Source: Paulownia fortunei (taxonomy: Eukaryota > Streptophyta > Magnoliopsida > Lamiales > Paulowniaceae). Taken from it: a DNA stretch of 64,000 bases. The stretch is from contig CM033120.1 of the NCBI GenBank assembly GCA_019321725.1, forward strand, positions 1,922,001 to 1,986,000, given 5' to 3'. Positions 23,301 to 35,109 of the stretch are shown here, piece after piece. How positions within the stretch are numbered: the first letter of the stretch is position 1; every line of letters begins with the position of its first letter. A model generated the notes under the pieces. That model was given only the letters and a program-made list of their open reading frames with translations. It did not search any database and had not been told where the DNA came from. Position numbers and translations under genes: made by a program.

Positions 23301-26160
23301 CAACAAAGGCCATACTCAGCAATGTATGTTAGAAAGTGAATTAATAAAATGAGTAAAAGAGACGCTTCGAAACAAAAAAAAAAAAAAAAAGAAGGATAAA
23401 TATCTCATAAATAATTGAATAATTGTTATGGGCTTCTAACTAAACGACTTTCAAATGGGATGATGAGATTGAAGTCCACAAATTGAATCGCCTACAAAGT
23501 AGGGCAAGACCATCTTATTAATTGGGGATTTCAATATAAATTAAAAAGTTTAATGGTATTGGTGCAACACACCTCATACCCTATTCATCTAAAAAATATA
23601 AAGGTGGAGTACACCTGATGCACCGTAAAAAAAACCTCCAATAGAAAAGTCCAATGAATTAAAAGAATCTGCTTTAGTGGTTCAAAATTTATGAATATTG
23701 GTTTGTGTGTCATGTGGACCACTACACAAGAATTTATCAGGTGAGCCTCAATTTTTTCGTGTTTATCTTCTTCAAAAAATATGCCCACTTGTGGATAGAT
23801 CTCATTTCATTTACAAAAGCCCATCTAGTTTTAGTTTTCGAAATAGAAAAATTCTATGAAGAAACGTTCTTTCCTTAAATCCTCACTCAAACTTTAACCT
23901 TATTGTTCTTCTGTGAGAGACCAAATTTGTTCCAAACATACTGTCTGTATTGTTGAAATTTATATCAGCAAAAATCATGCCTAGAATAGTCCAAAAATTA
24001 GCAGATGACAAGATGATTGTGGGAAAATTATTACCTGCATTGAGATAGGGGTGAAAAATAAATTAAATTATTCGATATTTGACTAAAAATCAATCGTTAA
24101 AATCTTCACTCGTTAACTTGACAAACAAAACATGAACATATTTTTTCGTTCGGTAAAATTTAAAATTGGATTTGAACTTCATTCTATTAGTAAAAAAGTA
24201 AAAAAAAAAATATGTGTAAAAAAATTAAGCTATTCGAACTCGATTTATATTCAACTAAATTAAAACTCGTTCAACCTCAATTCGATTAATAATCAATCCA
24301 AATTCAAATATAATTTTTAAAATTCGATAAAAAATCAAATAAGATTGAATAGTATCGTGTGCTAATAGACTCAATTTGTTTACATCCAACCATAGATATT
24401 TGCATACTTAATGATAACGATAATATCTTATATTCAAAAAATTAAGTGCTCATTAATATAATTATTTGCTTTTGAGAAAATAATCTGGGTTAATAAGCGA
24501 ATACTTTTTTAATAGTAGGACAAAATTGCAAGATTTTTTATTTTTTTTTCTGTAACATAACTCAAGTTTGGTCAAAGTAGATAGATATCAATGAGTGCAC
24601 CCACGGGGCAACAAGGAATTCCACTCATCTAATCTTGGTGCTTTTCCAACGAGCTCCTCGAACTAGATTATTTCGTAGCCTCTCTCTTTAAATCATTAAC
24701 TTAGGTTGATTTAAAGTAATCCTGATTATTTGATTGATCAATTTTTAAAATTTAAACTATCAAAGATAATATGACAATAGGTAGGGGACCTCCAACCTTT
24801 ATCAGTGTGGAAGGGGCCATGGGAATAAATCGTCCACGTCCCTTATAAATCAAGAAGCTTCTAGGTGGTTTTCCTCCTGGTATGTGAATTGTCACGCCAA
24901 CTGCCACCTATCACTCTACTTTGTAAAGGGTATTTAATTGAATTATAAATTTCATAAAATATTTTTGTATATGTTGAATTTGCAAAAGAAATATTTACCC
25001 CCATGAATTGATGTTTAGACAAAATTGTATTTAATGCAATTAATTTATATAGTTATTAGTTTATTTTGAATATTTTGCATCTAAAATTTAATTTTAAATT
25101 TTAAAAATATTTTAATATATATATATTAAAAATAATTAGTAATTTAAGTAATTCAAATTTTAAAAACTAAAGCAATAAATTAGCACAATAAATACCCAAA
25201 AAATGTTAAATATGAAAAAAATTATTTTGATTAATTAAATTCAAAATAAAATATTAACTATTTAATCTAAATAAATTTTGAACTCTTTTAAATGAAATAA
25301 ATAAATATGTCTCTGTTGATATTTAGATATATATTATATATTTTTTAAATTAAATAAAGATGTATTTCAATTAATTTTTGTCCATTTTAAATGAGAATGC
25401 ATAAATTTTTTTTATTTATTATATATATAAATTAAGTTTACAAAAATATAATTATTTAGCTTTATCCAAAGTTAATTAATTTAGATTAAATAGATAATAC
25501 TTTATTTTGAATTTAAATAATTAAAATATTTTTTTCATGTTTAATATGTTTTTTGTGTATTTATTATACCTTTTTATTACTTTAATTTTTTAAAATTTGA
25601 ATTACTTAAATTATTAATTACTTTTTTAAAAAATAATAATTCAAAAAAAAATTCTAATTAAAAAAGAATTGAAACTCGAATTTGGAATGCAAAATATTCA
25701 AAATTAACTAAAAATTATATAAATTGATTGCATTAAGGGTAATTTTGTCTAAACATTTAATTTAAGAGTAAGTGTTGCATTTGCAAATTCATGGATGTTT
25801 GAGATATATGTAAAGTTTACAGGGTTTTATGTACTTTGTCCTATTTTATATATTGTTTGAAAGTTTATAAATTATCTTAAAGCGGGTAAAAAATTTAGGT
25901 GAATAATTTTTAAGTTTTTAAAATAAGATATTAAAATTTTATATGTTTCTTAAAAAAATAAAAATGATCTTAATAAATTCCTTTACTTTAACCATTTGAA
26001 TTACAAAATCGTCATTGTTACTACCTTATAATTTTATTTTATACAATTAGTTTAAAAGATTATTTTAGGACATCTTATAATTTATAAAAAAATCTTATAA
26101 AATGCAAGAACTAAATAAGACTTTATTTGCTATAATGGAAATTTTTTCTTCCAAACCCTT
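23165..26160 (+). repeat. Segmental duplication, copy A
   Basis: This block matches 37433-38520 in the same orientation and order. Shared landmarks are GGGTTATCCAA, ATAAATAATTGAATAATTGTT, TCACTCAAACTTTAAC, ATAGTCCAAAAATTAGCA, CTCCTCGAACTAGAT and GGGACCTCCAACCTTTAT, then after the foldback insertion TTGAATTACAAAATCGTCATT. Copy A is longer because it holds the foldback element and additional sequence near 24060-24600. It begins inside the copia integrase remnant, so the duplicated unit includes transposon sequence. Confidence 0.8.
24930..25850. mobile_element. Foldback (long inverted repeat) MITE-like element
   Basis: Two arms of roughly 300 bp are inverted about a centre near 25384. For example GTTTAGACAAAATT at 25012-25025 pairs with its complement at 25743-25756, and TTTTGAATATTTTGCAT pairs with ATGCAAAATATTCAAAA. 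There is no coding capacity. The related block at 37433-38520 lacks this insertion, which supports its being a mobile unit. Exact ends and target duplication are unclear, and the superfamily is not assigned. Confidence 0.7.
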
Positions 26161-27646
26161 AATTTTTGGACAAGAGAGTATTAAATAAGTTTACTCACAA
26201 ACCCTCTTAATTGCCCTCAGTCAAAAAAGGACATATATGAATTTTAAAAACTAATTAAGGTTCTTGTTGGGATGGCAATTCCTAGTTGTCCCAAAACCTG
26301 AAATGATAGTAAAATTGTCAGACTTGTGGATTCCATGGGTTCATTGTATTGTTGGTTTAATTTACTCTAAACACGCCTTAGGACATCTGTGTTCACTTTT
26401 GATCAATTGTATAAAAGCAAAATGGATCGAAAACTTGTAAGAAATCTAATTCCAATTTGATCCAAGTCTAATAGGCATTTAAACAGACTGTGTTCATTTT
26501 TTGCGGCTAAAAAAGAAGATTGAAAATTTGTTTAAATGCTAACGAGTTGTTGTTTAAAGGGTAAGATTGAGATTTAAAAATATAATTTATGAAAAAAAAT
26601 TAATTAAAATTTTCACTTGGTGTCTGAGTATTAATTTATTTTAATAATAATTTCTTTTCATATATGCTTTCAGAATTATTGATTATATTTTTGTTTTTTG
26701 AAATCTTAATAAAATGAATGGGGTGGTTGATCGCTTCTATAAACTGAAAAGAAAAAAGGACAAATTCAAAATATTCTTTAGATTTTCAATAAATATGGAA
26801 GAACTAAAATAGTGTTGGCAACTGTGGACGAGGAGAATAGAGTTGTTTTGTGGTTTCTCTTATAATTTAGCGAACTATAGGGCCATATAATAAATTTTTA
26901 TTGTTATTTATTTATTTTGCCAAATCTAACTTATGCACAAGCTTTCTTTCCAATTCACAGTCAATCAAAGATTTGAAAAGTGACACAAATAGCTATTCCA
27001 TCATTCTGAAATTTGACCTTTTGGATATTAAATAATTTGAGTGCACTTTAGGTACTCATAATTTGTGGCCCGTGCCATTAATTATTTTGATGTGAGTGAA
27101 GCAATCAAATATATTAATATATTATATATTAAATAATTTAAAATAAATTATTCATGATCAATCATTGATCAATAATACTATAATTTATAAATATCAATTA
27201 TAAATAATTATTAATATAAAAATAAATAAATATTCATACTATGCTTTAATTATTTATATTTTGTTGATGCATGCCACCTTTCATGTCAGTGAAAATTTTG
27301 AAGACATTTTGAAATTTGAATAAGGAGAATTCAACAATTTAGTCCTTGAGTTTTTAGAGTTAGTAATTGTTTTCTCTTGCTAAAATTGCATAGTTAATAA
27401 TTCAAATGCATAGATCTTATGAAAAGTATATTGTATTTATCTTTGAAAAGTGGAATCTAGACAAAATAAATAAAATGTACAAGATTGTATTTGGATATCT
27501 GAAGTACCTTTCAATTGTCATTTTATAATTGTAGGCCCATCTTTTTTTCTTCACAGATCATCTCCTAAAGTTGGTTGCCCATCACAACACCCAAAAAGAA
27601 CTTCAAATAACACACCAAAATCTTATCTCCTTGCAGGTATACTCCC
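26161..27646. other. Intergenic region upstream of the second BAHD gene
   Basis: AT-rich sequence with no gene or clear element. The part just before 27647 should hold the promoter and 5' UTR of the second BAHD gene, but no single strong TATA box could be chosen. Confidence 0.45.
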
Positions 27647-29012
27647 ATGACTAGCCTGCTTGAAAGCTGTCGCATTGCACCACCGCCCGGCGCGGTGGCT
27701 GAGCTATCACTGCCGCTAACATTCCTTGACATCATTTGGTTGCATTTTCATCCGATTCGTCGCCTTCTCTTCTACGAGATCCCTTGTTCTAAGGCCTATT
27801 TCTTGGAGACCCTCGTTCCAAAACTTAAAGAATCATTGTCACTAACTCTCAACACTGCTTCCTCTTGCAGGCAATTTAGTATACCCTTTAGACACCCAAA
27901 AAAAACCCATCATTCGTTACGTGTCTGGGGACTCAGTTCCTCTAACAATCGTTGAGTCTACTAATGATTTTGACAATCTTGTTGGAAATCATGCCCGAGA
28001 TGCTTATACGTTCTATGATTTTATCCCTCAATTGCCACCTATAACCGATGAATCCAATCACAAACTACTCCAAGTGCTAGCCCTGCAAGTGACATTGTTT
28101 CCGGGCCGTGGCATATGTATTGGTTTAGCCAACCATCACGCTGTTGGCGATGCCAGTTCGGTTGTGGGATTCATAAGATCTTGGGCTTCAATCAGTAAAC
28201 TTGGAGGAGATGAGGAATACTTGAGCTCACAAGGTGAATCTTTGCCACTTTTTGACAGGTCCCTGATAAAGGACCCCCTTGGAGTGGATTCTATTTATTG
28301 GAACCAAATGAAACAAATTCCTTTGCAATCGTCATCTTTCCCCCTACCGACGAAAAGGGTCCGAGCTACATATGTTTTCAACCAATCTGAAATCAAGAAA
28401 CTGAAGGATTTGGTTCTGGCAAGAATTCCAGGTTTAGTTCATGCATCATCTTTTGTAGTGACGGCAGCTTATGTTTGGAATTGTTTGGCAAAATCACTGA
28501 TAGCTGGTGAGGAAGAGAAAGTTGATGATGATGAGCTAGAATTCTTCTTGTTTGCAGTCGATAGTCGGGCACGTCTGGATCCACCAGTACCTGGAAACTA
28601 CTTTGGTAATTGCTTATCATACGGGCTGGGAAAAAATCGGCATCAGGAGCTGGTAGGGAATGAAGGGTTCTTTATGGCAGCTCAGGCTATAGCAGAGGAG
28701 ATCAAAAACAGGGTGAATGACAAGGAGAAAATCCTGAAAGGTGCTGAGAATTGGGTAACAGAAATTGGTTCAGTGGTACAGAAACGGATGTTTGCGGTGT
28801 CTGGATCCACCAGGGTCGATCTGTATAGTGCAGATTTTGGATGGGGCAAGGCGAGAAAGCTGGAAACGTTGTCGATTGATGGAGAGAAATATGCAATGTC
28901 CTTGTCTAAGTCCGGGGATTCTGAGGGAGGATTAGAGGTTGGTTTGTCTTTGCCTAAGGTGAAAATGGATGCTTTTGCTGCCATTTTTGCTGATGGAATA
29001 AAGGGTTTATAA
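27647..29012 (+). pseudogene. BAHD acyltransferase, clade I, frameshifted
   Basis: The N-terminal frame starts at 27647 and includes [15 protein letters not shown] and [13 protein letters not shown]. At about 27850-27862 the frame is lost, and the rest (HxxxD as HHAVGD at 28134-28151, YFGNC near 28600, DFGWG near 28836) is open to a TAA at 29010-29012. Comparing with the family pattern HFFPLAGN, two single-C losses about 11 bases apart, near 27850 and 27861, explain the break. With those restored the length would be about 454 codons, normal for the family. The remaining sequence shows no other damage, so this is either a very young pseudogene or an assembly error. The motifs are closer to canonical than in the first BAHD gene, but the two proteins are quite different, so they are not recent duplicates. 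Confidence 0.85.
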
Positions 29013-30333
29013 GTCTTCTGCTGCTGCTGTATGGGATCTCTACACGTTTGTAGCCTCGAAAGGGTGAAATTCTTGGAGATTGGATGCAACGCAGTCGATT
29101 CATTGGACCCAAGGAGTGTTGGATGTAAAATGATTGTACCTTTGTCACAAGACTAAGGTGTTTTGTTCTTTCCTTTGCTATGTAATGATGGGGTAAAAGT
29201 AATGCATTCTCTGTTCTGCATTGTTCATAGTATAAATCATCTTAAAAGTTACTATTATTTTTGCTCAAAACATACTTGTGTTTCTTTCAAGATAAAATCC
29301 TCTTTTTCTATACTAAGATACTACTTTTATGTTTTAGGCAACAAAGTGAAATTTATTAATAATTTCCTTTTAAATCGATAATGTCATAGGTCATGACATA
29401 CATATAGCAAGACTCCAGGAAATAATAGGAAAAACAATGTATTAGAATTTAGTCATTAAGCCGAGAAAAATAGATAAGGAAGTCGGTATAAGATGGATGC
29501 AATGGACTTGTGTGCAACATCAAGAACTCAATGAATTTTATAATGTTTAAGATTGCAAAGAAGTGGTATGATATTCTTTTGTTTAGGAATGGCAATACAT
29601 TTCCGTTGAAATTTTGAAATTTCAAAAATTTTATCGAAATTTTAAGGTTTTTTACAAAATCTATTGGAACAATGAATTTTCGATGTATAATTGATATTTT
29701 ATTAATTACTCATTAACCTCCGTACATATTATATTGTACTCATCATATTCCATTTGTGATTATTATATTATAGTGTGATTAATAATAATAAGATTACAAT
29801 GATGTCATAAGTTTAAAAACTAATCTTGCATTATTATCACAATGAAAAAAATTAATATTCTATAAATTAATTTCCAATAAGGAATTTGGGGCGGGGTTAT
29901 TCAATAACTTATTCTAGCCTCCTATATATATATATGCACTAATGTTCTACATAAACATCAAAATTGACATAAAATATCACGAGCTCTTTGCTTCCAAGAG
30001 CATTTACTTATTTATTTTTGGGGTGATTGCATTTTGTCTGTAGCTCCAATTATCAATCCCACACTTAACCCTATATTGGATAGGTGAAGTCTTTACAAAA
30101 CTTCATTCGAAAAACAATTAAATATATTCAGTTAAGAGTATTTGGGTATTAGAGTTGGAGTCAGAACACATCAAAGAAAAGGAATAGAGAGGGCAGGAGT
30201 TGCCTCATGGGCGCCTAAGCACTACTTGATGGCTCGGAACAGAATTTACAGTGCCTAAAGACTACCCTAGGGCGTGCCAAGTGATTTTTAGACCTTTTTT
30301 TCTTTTTTGTGGAGAATGGGTAAACAAAGAGGG
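29013..30333. other. Region downstream of the second BAHD gene
   Basis: The first few hundred bases likely hold the 3' UTR; the rest is AT-rich intergenic DNA with no gene or element recognised. Confidence 0.45.
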
Positions 30334-30341
30334 GCTTGGAT
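30334..30341. other. Target-site duplication (left) of a hAT-like element
   Basis: GCTTGGAT occurs here and again at 37118-37125, directly flanking the element. An 8-bp duplication is the hallmark of the hAT superfamily. Confidence 0.7.
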
Positions 30342-30987
30342 AGGAGTGGTCATTGGGATTCGGGTTTTCTGGTCCCAATCCGATTCGGGTACCTGAAATT
30401 TAAAAAAATAGTGCAAACTCTTATTTTGTTCAAAATTGGCTTCGTTTGAATTCAATCCAATAAGTGTGGAGGAGGAGTTGAGTGAAGTTGAAAAGTTTGA
30501 TAAATGTATTTGTCATTTTTATTTTTTAGTTTTTTATTGTTATTTTTTTATTCAAATGCATTTATACCCATATATTAATTATATTCTATTTTATAACCTA
30601 TATCTTGATTTTTTTTATTCTTTTGTAGAATTGTCAAAGTTGGGGTAACAATTATTGATATTTGAAGGCAATACAACAAACAATCTACATTGAAGGTGGA
30701 TGGATAAACAAACATGATTTGAGAATTTTGTTACTTTTTGTTTTGGGAGACAATTTTGTAATTTTGTAATTTTCATAAATTTACCATCTTCATTTGTTTC
30801 TGTATTTTTAAAATATTATTTGGCTCTACAATTCTACTTGCTAATCTGAACGGTGATGATTAATCAATATGCAACTATATTTTGTGGCAGACAAGTCCGT
30901 TATAATTTAAATAATGCTATAAATATGTTAAAATTTAATTTAGTTTGTTTTAAATTATTAATTTATATTTATTTTATATTTAGCGGG

Positions 30988-30992
30988 ATAAT
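30988..30992. other. Target-site duplication (left) of the gypsy element
   Basis: ATAAT lies immediately before the TG of the left outer LTR end. The same five bases follow the CA of the right outer end at 36893-36897. Five bases is the normal duplication for gypsy elements. Confidence 0.8.
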
Positions 30993-31313
30993 TGTAATAC
31001 CCAGGCCTCGCGCTACTCACCTGACCAATATAGTTTATGCATTTCATGCTACGTATGTGTCATTTGCATTTTTAATTAATATTTCATAATGCACTATATT
31101 TTATATGACATTTTTAATAATTAAACTTTTGAAGTTGTTACCGATATTGGTTTCAAATTTTTTAACCTAATTGGTTGAGTTGGTACTAAGAAACGAGAAT
31201 TTAGGTGTCAATTATCAGATACCATTACGATACACGTAAGTGAAAGATGTCATCGTTGTGTTTATCGGTGTAGGATAAACTATGCAAATAAATTAATTAG
31301 GGAGAAAATAGTG
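30993..31313 (+). repeat. LTR start segment (a), plus orientation
   Basis: The segment begins TGTAATACCCAGGCCTCGCG and is repeated inverted at 31854-32175 with only scattered substitutions. Confidence 0.85.
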
Positions 31314-31572
31314 ATAGTAATGGTAATAATAATAATAAAACAAAATAAGGACATTATCATATTAATTAAGAGGGTATAAATTCTTACTAGAAAATAAATT
31401 TGGGGATTTATAAATAAATATCAAATATTATGTATTAATTATATATATTTATATATAAATATAATATATTTATATAGATGTATGAAATATATATATATAT
31501 ATATATATATGTATAGATGTATGAAATATATATAGATATAAGTATATGTGTGTAGTATAATAAAATAATACC

Positions 31573-31624
<52 letters not shown>

Positions 31625-31853
31625 CTATTACTATACACTATACACGTGTATACATATATTATACACATATGTTATAATATATTATATTATATTAAGGATA
31701 AGTATATATATGTTATAATATTATATTAGGTTTTCTTAATAGCTAAGTAATAGTTAAGATATTAAAACAAGATATTATACATATGTTATAATATATTATA
31801 CTAGGTTATAATATATTATATTATATCAAGGATAAGTATACATATGTTATAAT
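31314..31853. repeat. AT-rich LTR middle segment S, copy 1
   Basis: 540 bp made largely of TA runs, GATATA-type steps and short palindromes such as TATACACGTGTATA. It is repeated in the same direction at 34544-35109 although the blocks beside it are inverted. A T-A-rich frame here encoding Tyr/Ile repeats is not a gene. Confidence 0.85.
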
Positions 31854-32175
31854 CACTATTTTCTCCCTAATTAATTTATTTGCATAGTTTATTCTACACC
31901 GATAAACACAACGATGCCATCTTTCACTTACGTGTATCGTAATGATATCCGATAGTTGACACCTAAATTCTCGTATCTTAGTACCAACTCAACCAATTAG
32001 GTTAAAAATTTTGGAAATCAATATCGGTAACAATTTCAAAAGTTTAATTATTAAAAATGTCATATAAAATATAGTGCATTATGAAATATCAATTAAAAAT
32101 GCAAATGACACATACGTAGCATGAAATGCATAAACTATATTGGTCAGGTGAGTAGCGCGAGGCTCGGGTGTTACA
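31854..32175 (-). repeat. LTR start segment (a), minus orientation
   Basis: On the minus strand this begins TGTAACACCCGAGCCTCGCG directly after the polypurine tract, so it is the start of the 3' LTR of the inverted internal part. Confidence 0.85.
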
Positions 32176-32190
32176 TTCTCCCCTCTTTAT
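32176..32190 (-). other. Polypurine tract of the gypsy element
   Basis: ATAAAGAGGGGAGAA on the minus strand lies between the pol stop and the LTR start, the canonical gypsy position. Confidence 0.8.
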
Positions 32191-32214
32191 GAAAATTTCG
32201 TCCCCGAAATTTAC

Positions 32215-32490
32215 TTACCGAAAGAGTTCTGCATACTTAACTTTCATATCATCCTCCCTCTCCCAAGTAGCTTCTTCTGTGGACTGATTTCTCCATAACA
32301 CTTTAACCAATGGGATCTTTTTATTTCTAAGTTGTTTTACTTCTCGTAAAAGAATCTCTACAGATGTTTCTTTATAACTCAAATCTGCTTTTAGCTCTAT
32401 AAGTTCATTCTTCAGAATATGAGATGGATTTGCAATATATTTTCTCAACATAGATACGTGGAATACATTATGTACTTAAGGCATTGATGT
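32215..32490 (-). pseudogene. Gypsy pol C-terminal end with chromodomain
   Basis: Minus-strand translation reads VHNVFHVSMLRKYIANPSHI, then VEILLREVKQLRNKKIPLVK, VLWRNQSTEEATWEREDDMK and YAELF. This is the typical chromodomain-bearing end of plant chromoviral integrases, which guides insertion by binding chromatin. Only the last 80 or so codons of pol remain; protease, reverse transcriptase, RNase H and the integrase core are gone. Confidence 0.85.
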
Positions 32491-32509
32491 AGGTAGGTCA
32501 AGTCAGTTT

Positions 32510-32598
32510 ATAACAGTGTCCCGATCATCATTTGACATAGGTGTCTCCCCTTCTTGGTTTTTACCTCCACTACTACTCTCACTCCTTGTTCTTGTCAT
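32510..32598 (-). pseudogene. Gypsy gag N-terminal stub
   Basis: A start codon at 32596-32598 opens MTRTRSESSSGGKNQEG and ends at a stop after about 30 codons, just before the pol remnant. It fits the position of gag after the leader, so the internal deletion joined the gag start to the pol end. Confidence 0.5.
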
Positions 32599-32736
32599 GG
32601 CTGGAATATTGTTTTAAAACATGGCCAATATAATTCATGAAACAATAATGCATCACATAATAAAATAAAACTTACGAGCAAGGCGGTGCTTCCACAAGTT
32701 CCAAGTTTATGTACATGGACAGTCTACAGAACCTGT

Positions 32737-32754
32737 AACCGCGCTCTGATACCA
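32737..32754 (-). other. Primer-binding site of the gypsy element
   Basis: TGGTATCAGAGCGCGG on the minus strand, three bases after the LTR end at 32758, matches the initiator tRNA-Met primer site. It shows that the internal part reads on the minus strand. Confidence 0.85.
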
Positions 32755-32757
32755 CTC

Positions 32758-32893
32758 TATAACACTCTCATTACTACACAACTATATATATAGTATAATT
32801 TGACATGATAGAACCTGTGTGCAAGCATAATAATTTTTTTTTCTCTCTATAACAACTAAATAAATAATAACCTACTTTTCCACTCATAAACTA

Positions 32894-32948
<55 letters not shown>

Positions 32949-34543
32949 GATGACCCATAACAACCATAACATTTACATACTCTATGAAGATAAAAGTTTT
33001 AAAAGTAACACACGGTACAAATCCCAAAACCTAATACAATAGGCTCCAAAATCAAATAAGTTAACAACCAGCCCAACAGGTCGTCATCCATGTACACTGA
33101 TCATCAGAACCTGTAGGAGCTCCAACCACTCGCTCAGTAAGTTCATGGCTTAAGTATCATCAAACTCACCTACAATGCATGAACTACGTGAGCTAATGCT
33201 CAGTAAATGAAAATCATGCATGTTGAAGGGATAACTAACGTAAATGTAATGCATTTTATATGATCATGACAAGAATGCGAACTCATGCATCAAAATCATT
33301 TCATTCAAAATTATTTTCCATCACTGGACCCTTGGCCCACATACTATATACCGGATAGAGCTATCAACAATATCAATAATTACATGGCCATAAATAGATC
33401 GACACAGTCCGGGTCCATCTCCTGAGATCACCAGAGGTCCACCCCCTGTCTTCCCCTGTGACCCTCCAGAAGTCTTCCCACCAGCGGCATCAATAAGGGC
33501 ACAGTCAAGTGGTCCACCCTCTCGTGACCACCAGAGGCACACCCCCTATCAACCTTTATGATCCTCCGAGAAGTAATACTCGCGGCGCCCCAAATATCAT
33601 ATAAATAAGCCACACATTGGCCTCGGTACACTAGTAGTGGCCAACCAAAATATTTTCTTTCTAAAAATAATGTCATGCGTGCCGAAAACCTCAACTATGA
33701 GCACGTGTTATGCATGCACATGTAAATGCTAATGAATGGCATGTCCAATGACACAATTGATTCTATGTCCCATCATTCAATCAACATATGCACTATAAGG
33801 TATGTATAATACTCACAATACACACATCAAGACACAAGGATCACATTTAATATAGATAATCCATAAAATACTATGTCCATACATTGTAGTTGCAAAAGGA
33901 TTTTCACTTACCTTTCACATTTGATATCCTACTGAAGGTTAACAAGATTCTCCTCTCTAACCTTAGATATAAGACAGCCTGTAAAAGTATAATGTATTAA
34001 TTTTCATTCTTAATCAATAGGTTTTTATATCAAATCTCATAAGAGATCTTAAATCTTAAATTTAATTAAGTAACAATCAAATCTTAAAATTTTATACTTC
34101 ACCCCAATCAGAACCTTTTAGATACTTTAATTTCTTGTCTTGAATTTATTATAATATTATGTAATTGATATGTTATAATCCTGTAACCAATCCCTCAATT
34201 TAATTAACTTCGTCATTCCATTAATACAAGATAATAAAATCGAATCTTTGTAAATAATTTTGAATTAAAGGTGTATATTAATAGGTAGATAACTAATTAA
34301 TTTGGATCAAAAAAACTTTCTTTCAAATTAGAAATAAACAGCATAAATATATATTTTTATTCGTACAAAAATAAGAAGGGACTTACCCAAAATTTCCTCA
34401 AATTTCTACGGTTGAAATTTGTTCTTTCTTTCTCCTTTCTTCTTTTCCTTTCTTTTTTTCTTTCTTCTCTTTTCCTTTCCTTTGCTGCCGTGAACGTGTG
34501 TGTGTGTGTGGTGTTTTAATATCTTAACTATTATTTAGCTATT
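32758..34543 (-). repeat. LTR end segment (c), minus orientation
   Basis: This is one arm of a long inverted repeat centred near 34838 and matches 35110-36892 almost throughout. It contains a longer TA microsatellite (32897-32945) than the other arm. Open frames of 70-90 codons inside are mirrored in the other arm and have no known family, so they are treated as non-coding LTR sequence. Confidence 0.85.
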
Positions 34544-34653
34544 AATAATAAAATAAAATAAGGATATTATCATATTAATTAAGAGGGTATAAATTCTTAC
34601 TAGAAAATAAATTTGGGGGTTTATAAATAAATATCAAAATATTATATATTAAT

Positions 34654-34685
<32 letters not shown>

Positions 34686-34747
34686 ATGTATAGATGTATG
34701 AAATATATATAGATATAAGTATATGTGTGTAGTATAATAAAATAATA

Positions 34748-34792
<45 letters not shown>

Positions 34793-35109
34793 GGTGTATA
34801 GCTTATGTTTAAGATAAGCATATATTATATATTAGAATGTTAGTTTCTATATACATATATGTATACACGTGTATAGTGTATATTAATAGTTATAATATAT
34901 TACACATATGTTATATATATTATATTATATTAAGGATAAGTATACATATGTTATAATATTATATTAGATTTTCTTAATAGCTAAGTAATAGTTAAGATAT
35001 TAAAACAAGATATTATACATATGTTATAATATATTATACTAGGTTATAATATATTATATTATATCAAGGATAAGTATACATATGTTATAATATTATATTA
35101 AATTTTCTT
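34544..35109. repeat. AT-rich LTR middle segment S, copy 2
   Basis: A direct repeat of 31314-31853, with an added stretch near 34795-34855. It forms the loop between the two c arms. Confidence 0.85.

Noticed and set aside
27861..27872. TCTTGCAG as a splice acceptor in the second BAHD gene
   Set aside because: The sequence on both sides codes for the conserved family segment, with no room for an intron. Two base losses explain the frame break better.
8391..29012. A functional gene cluster of the MYB and BAHD genes
   Set aside because: The MYB belongs to a stress/cell-wall-lipid subgroup rather than an anthocyanin-regulating one, lies 9.5 kb from the nearest BAHD gene, and no shared regulatory motif was found.
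31435..31668. Tyr/Ile-rich open frame
   Set aside because: Pure translation of TA and ATATAC microsatellite sequence.
32737..32754. tRNA-like match TGGTATCAGAGCGC as a tRNA gene
   Set aside because: It is only a primer-binding site complementary to a tRNA 3' end, next to an LTR end; no cloverleaf is present.
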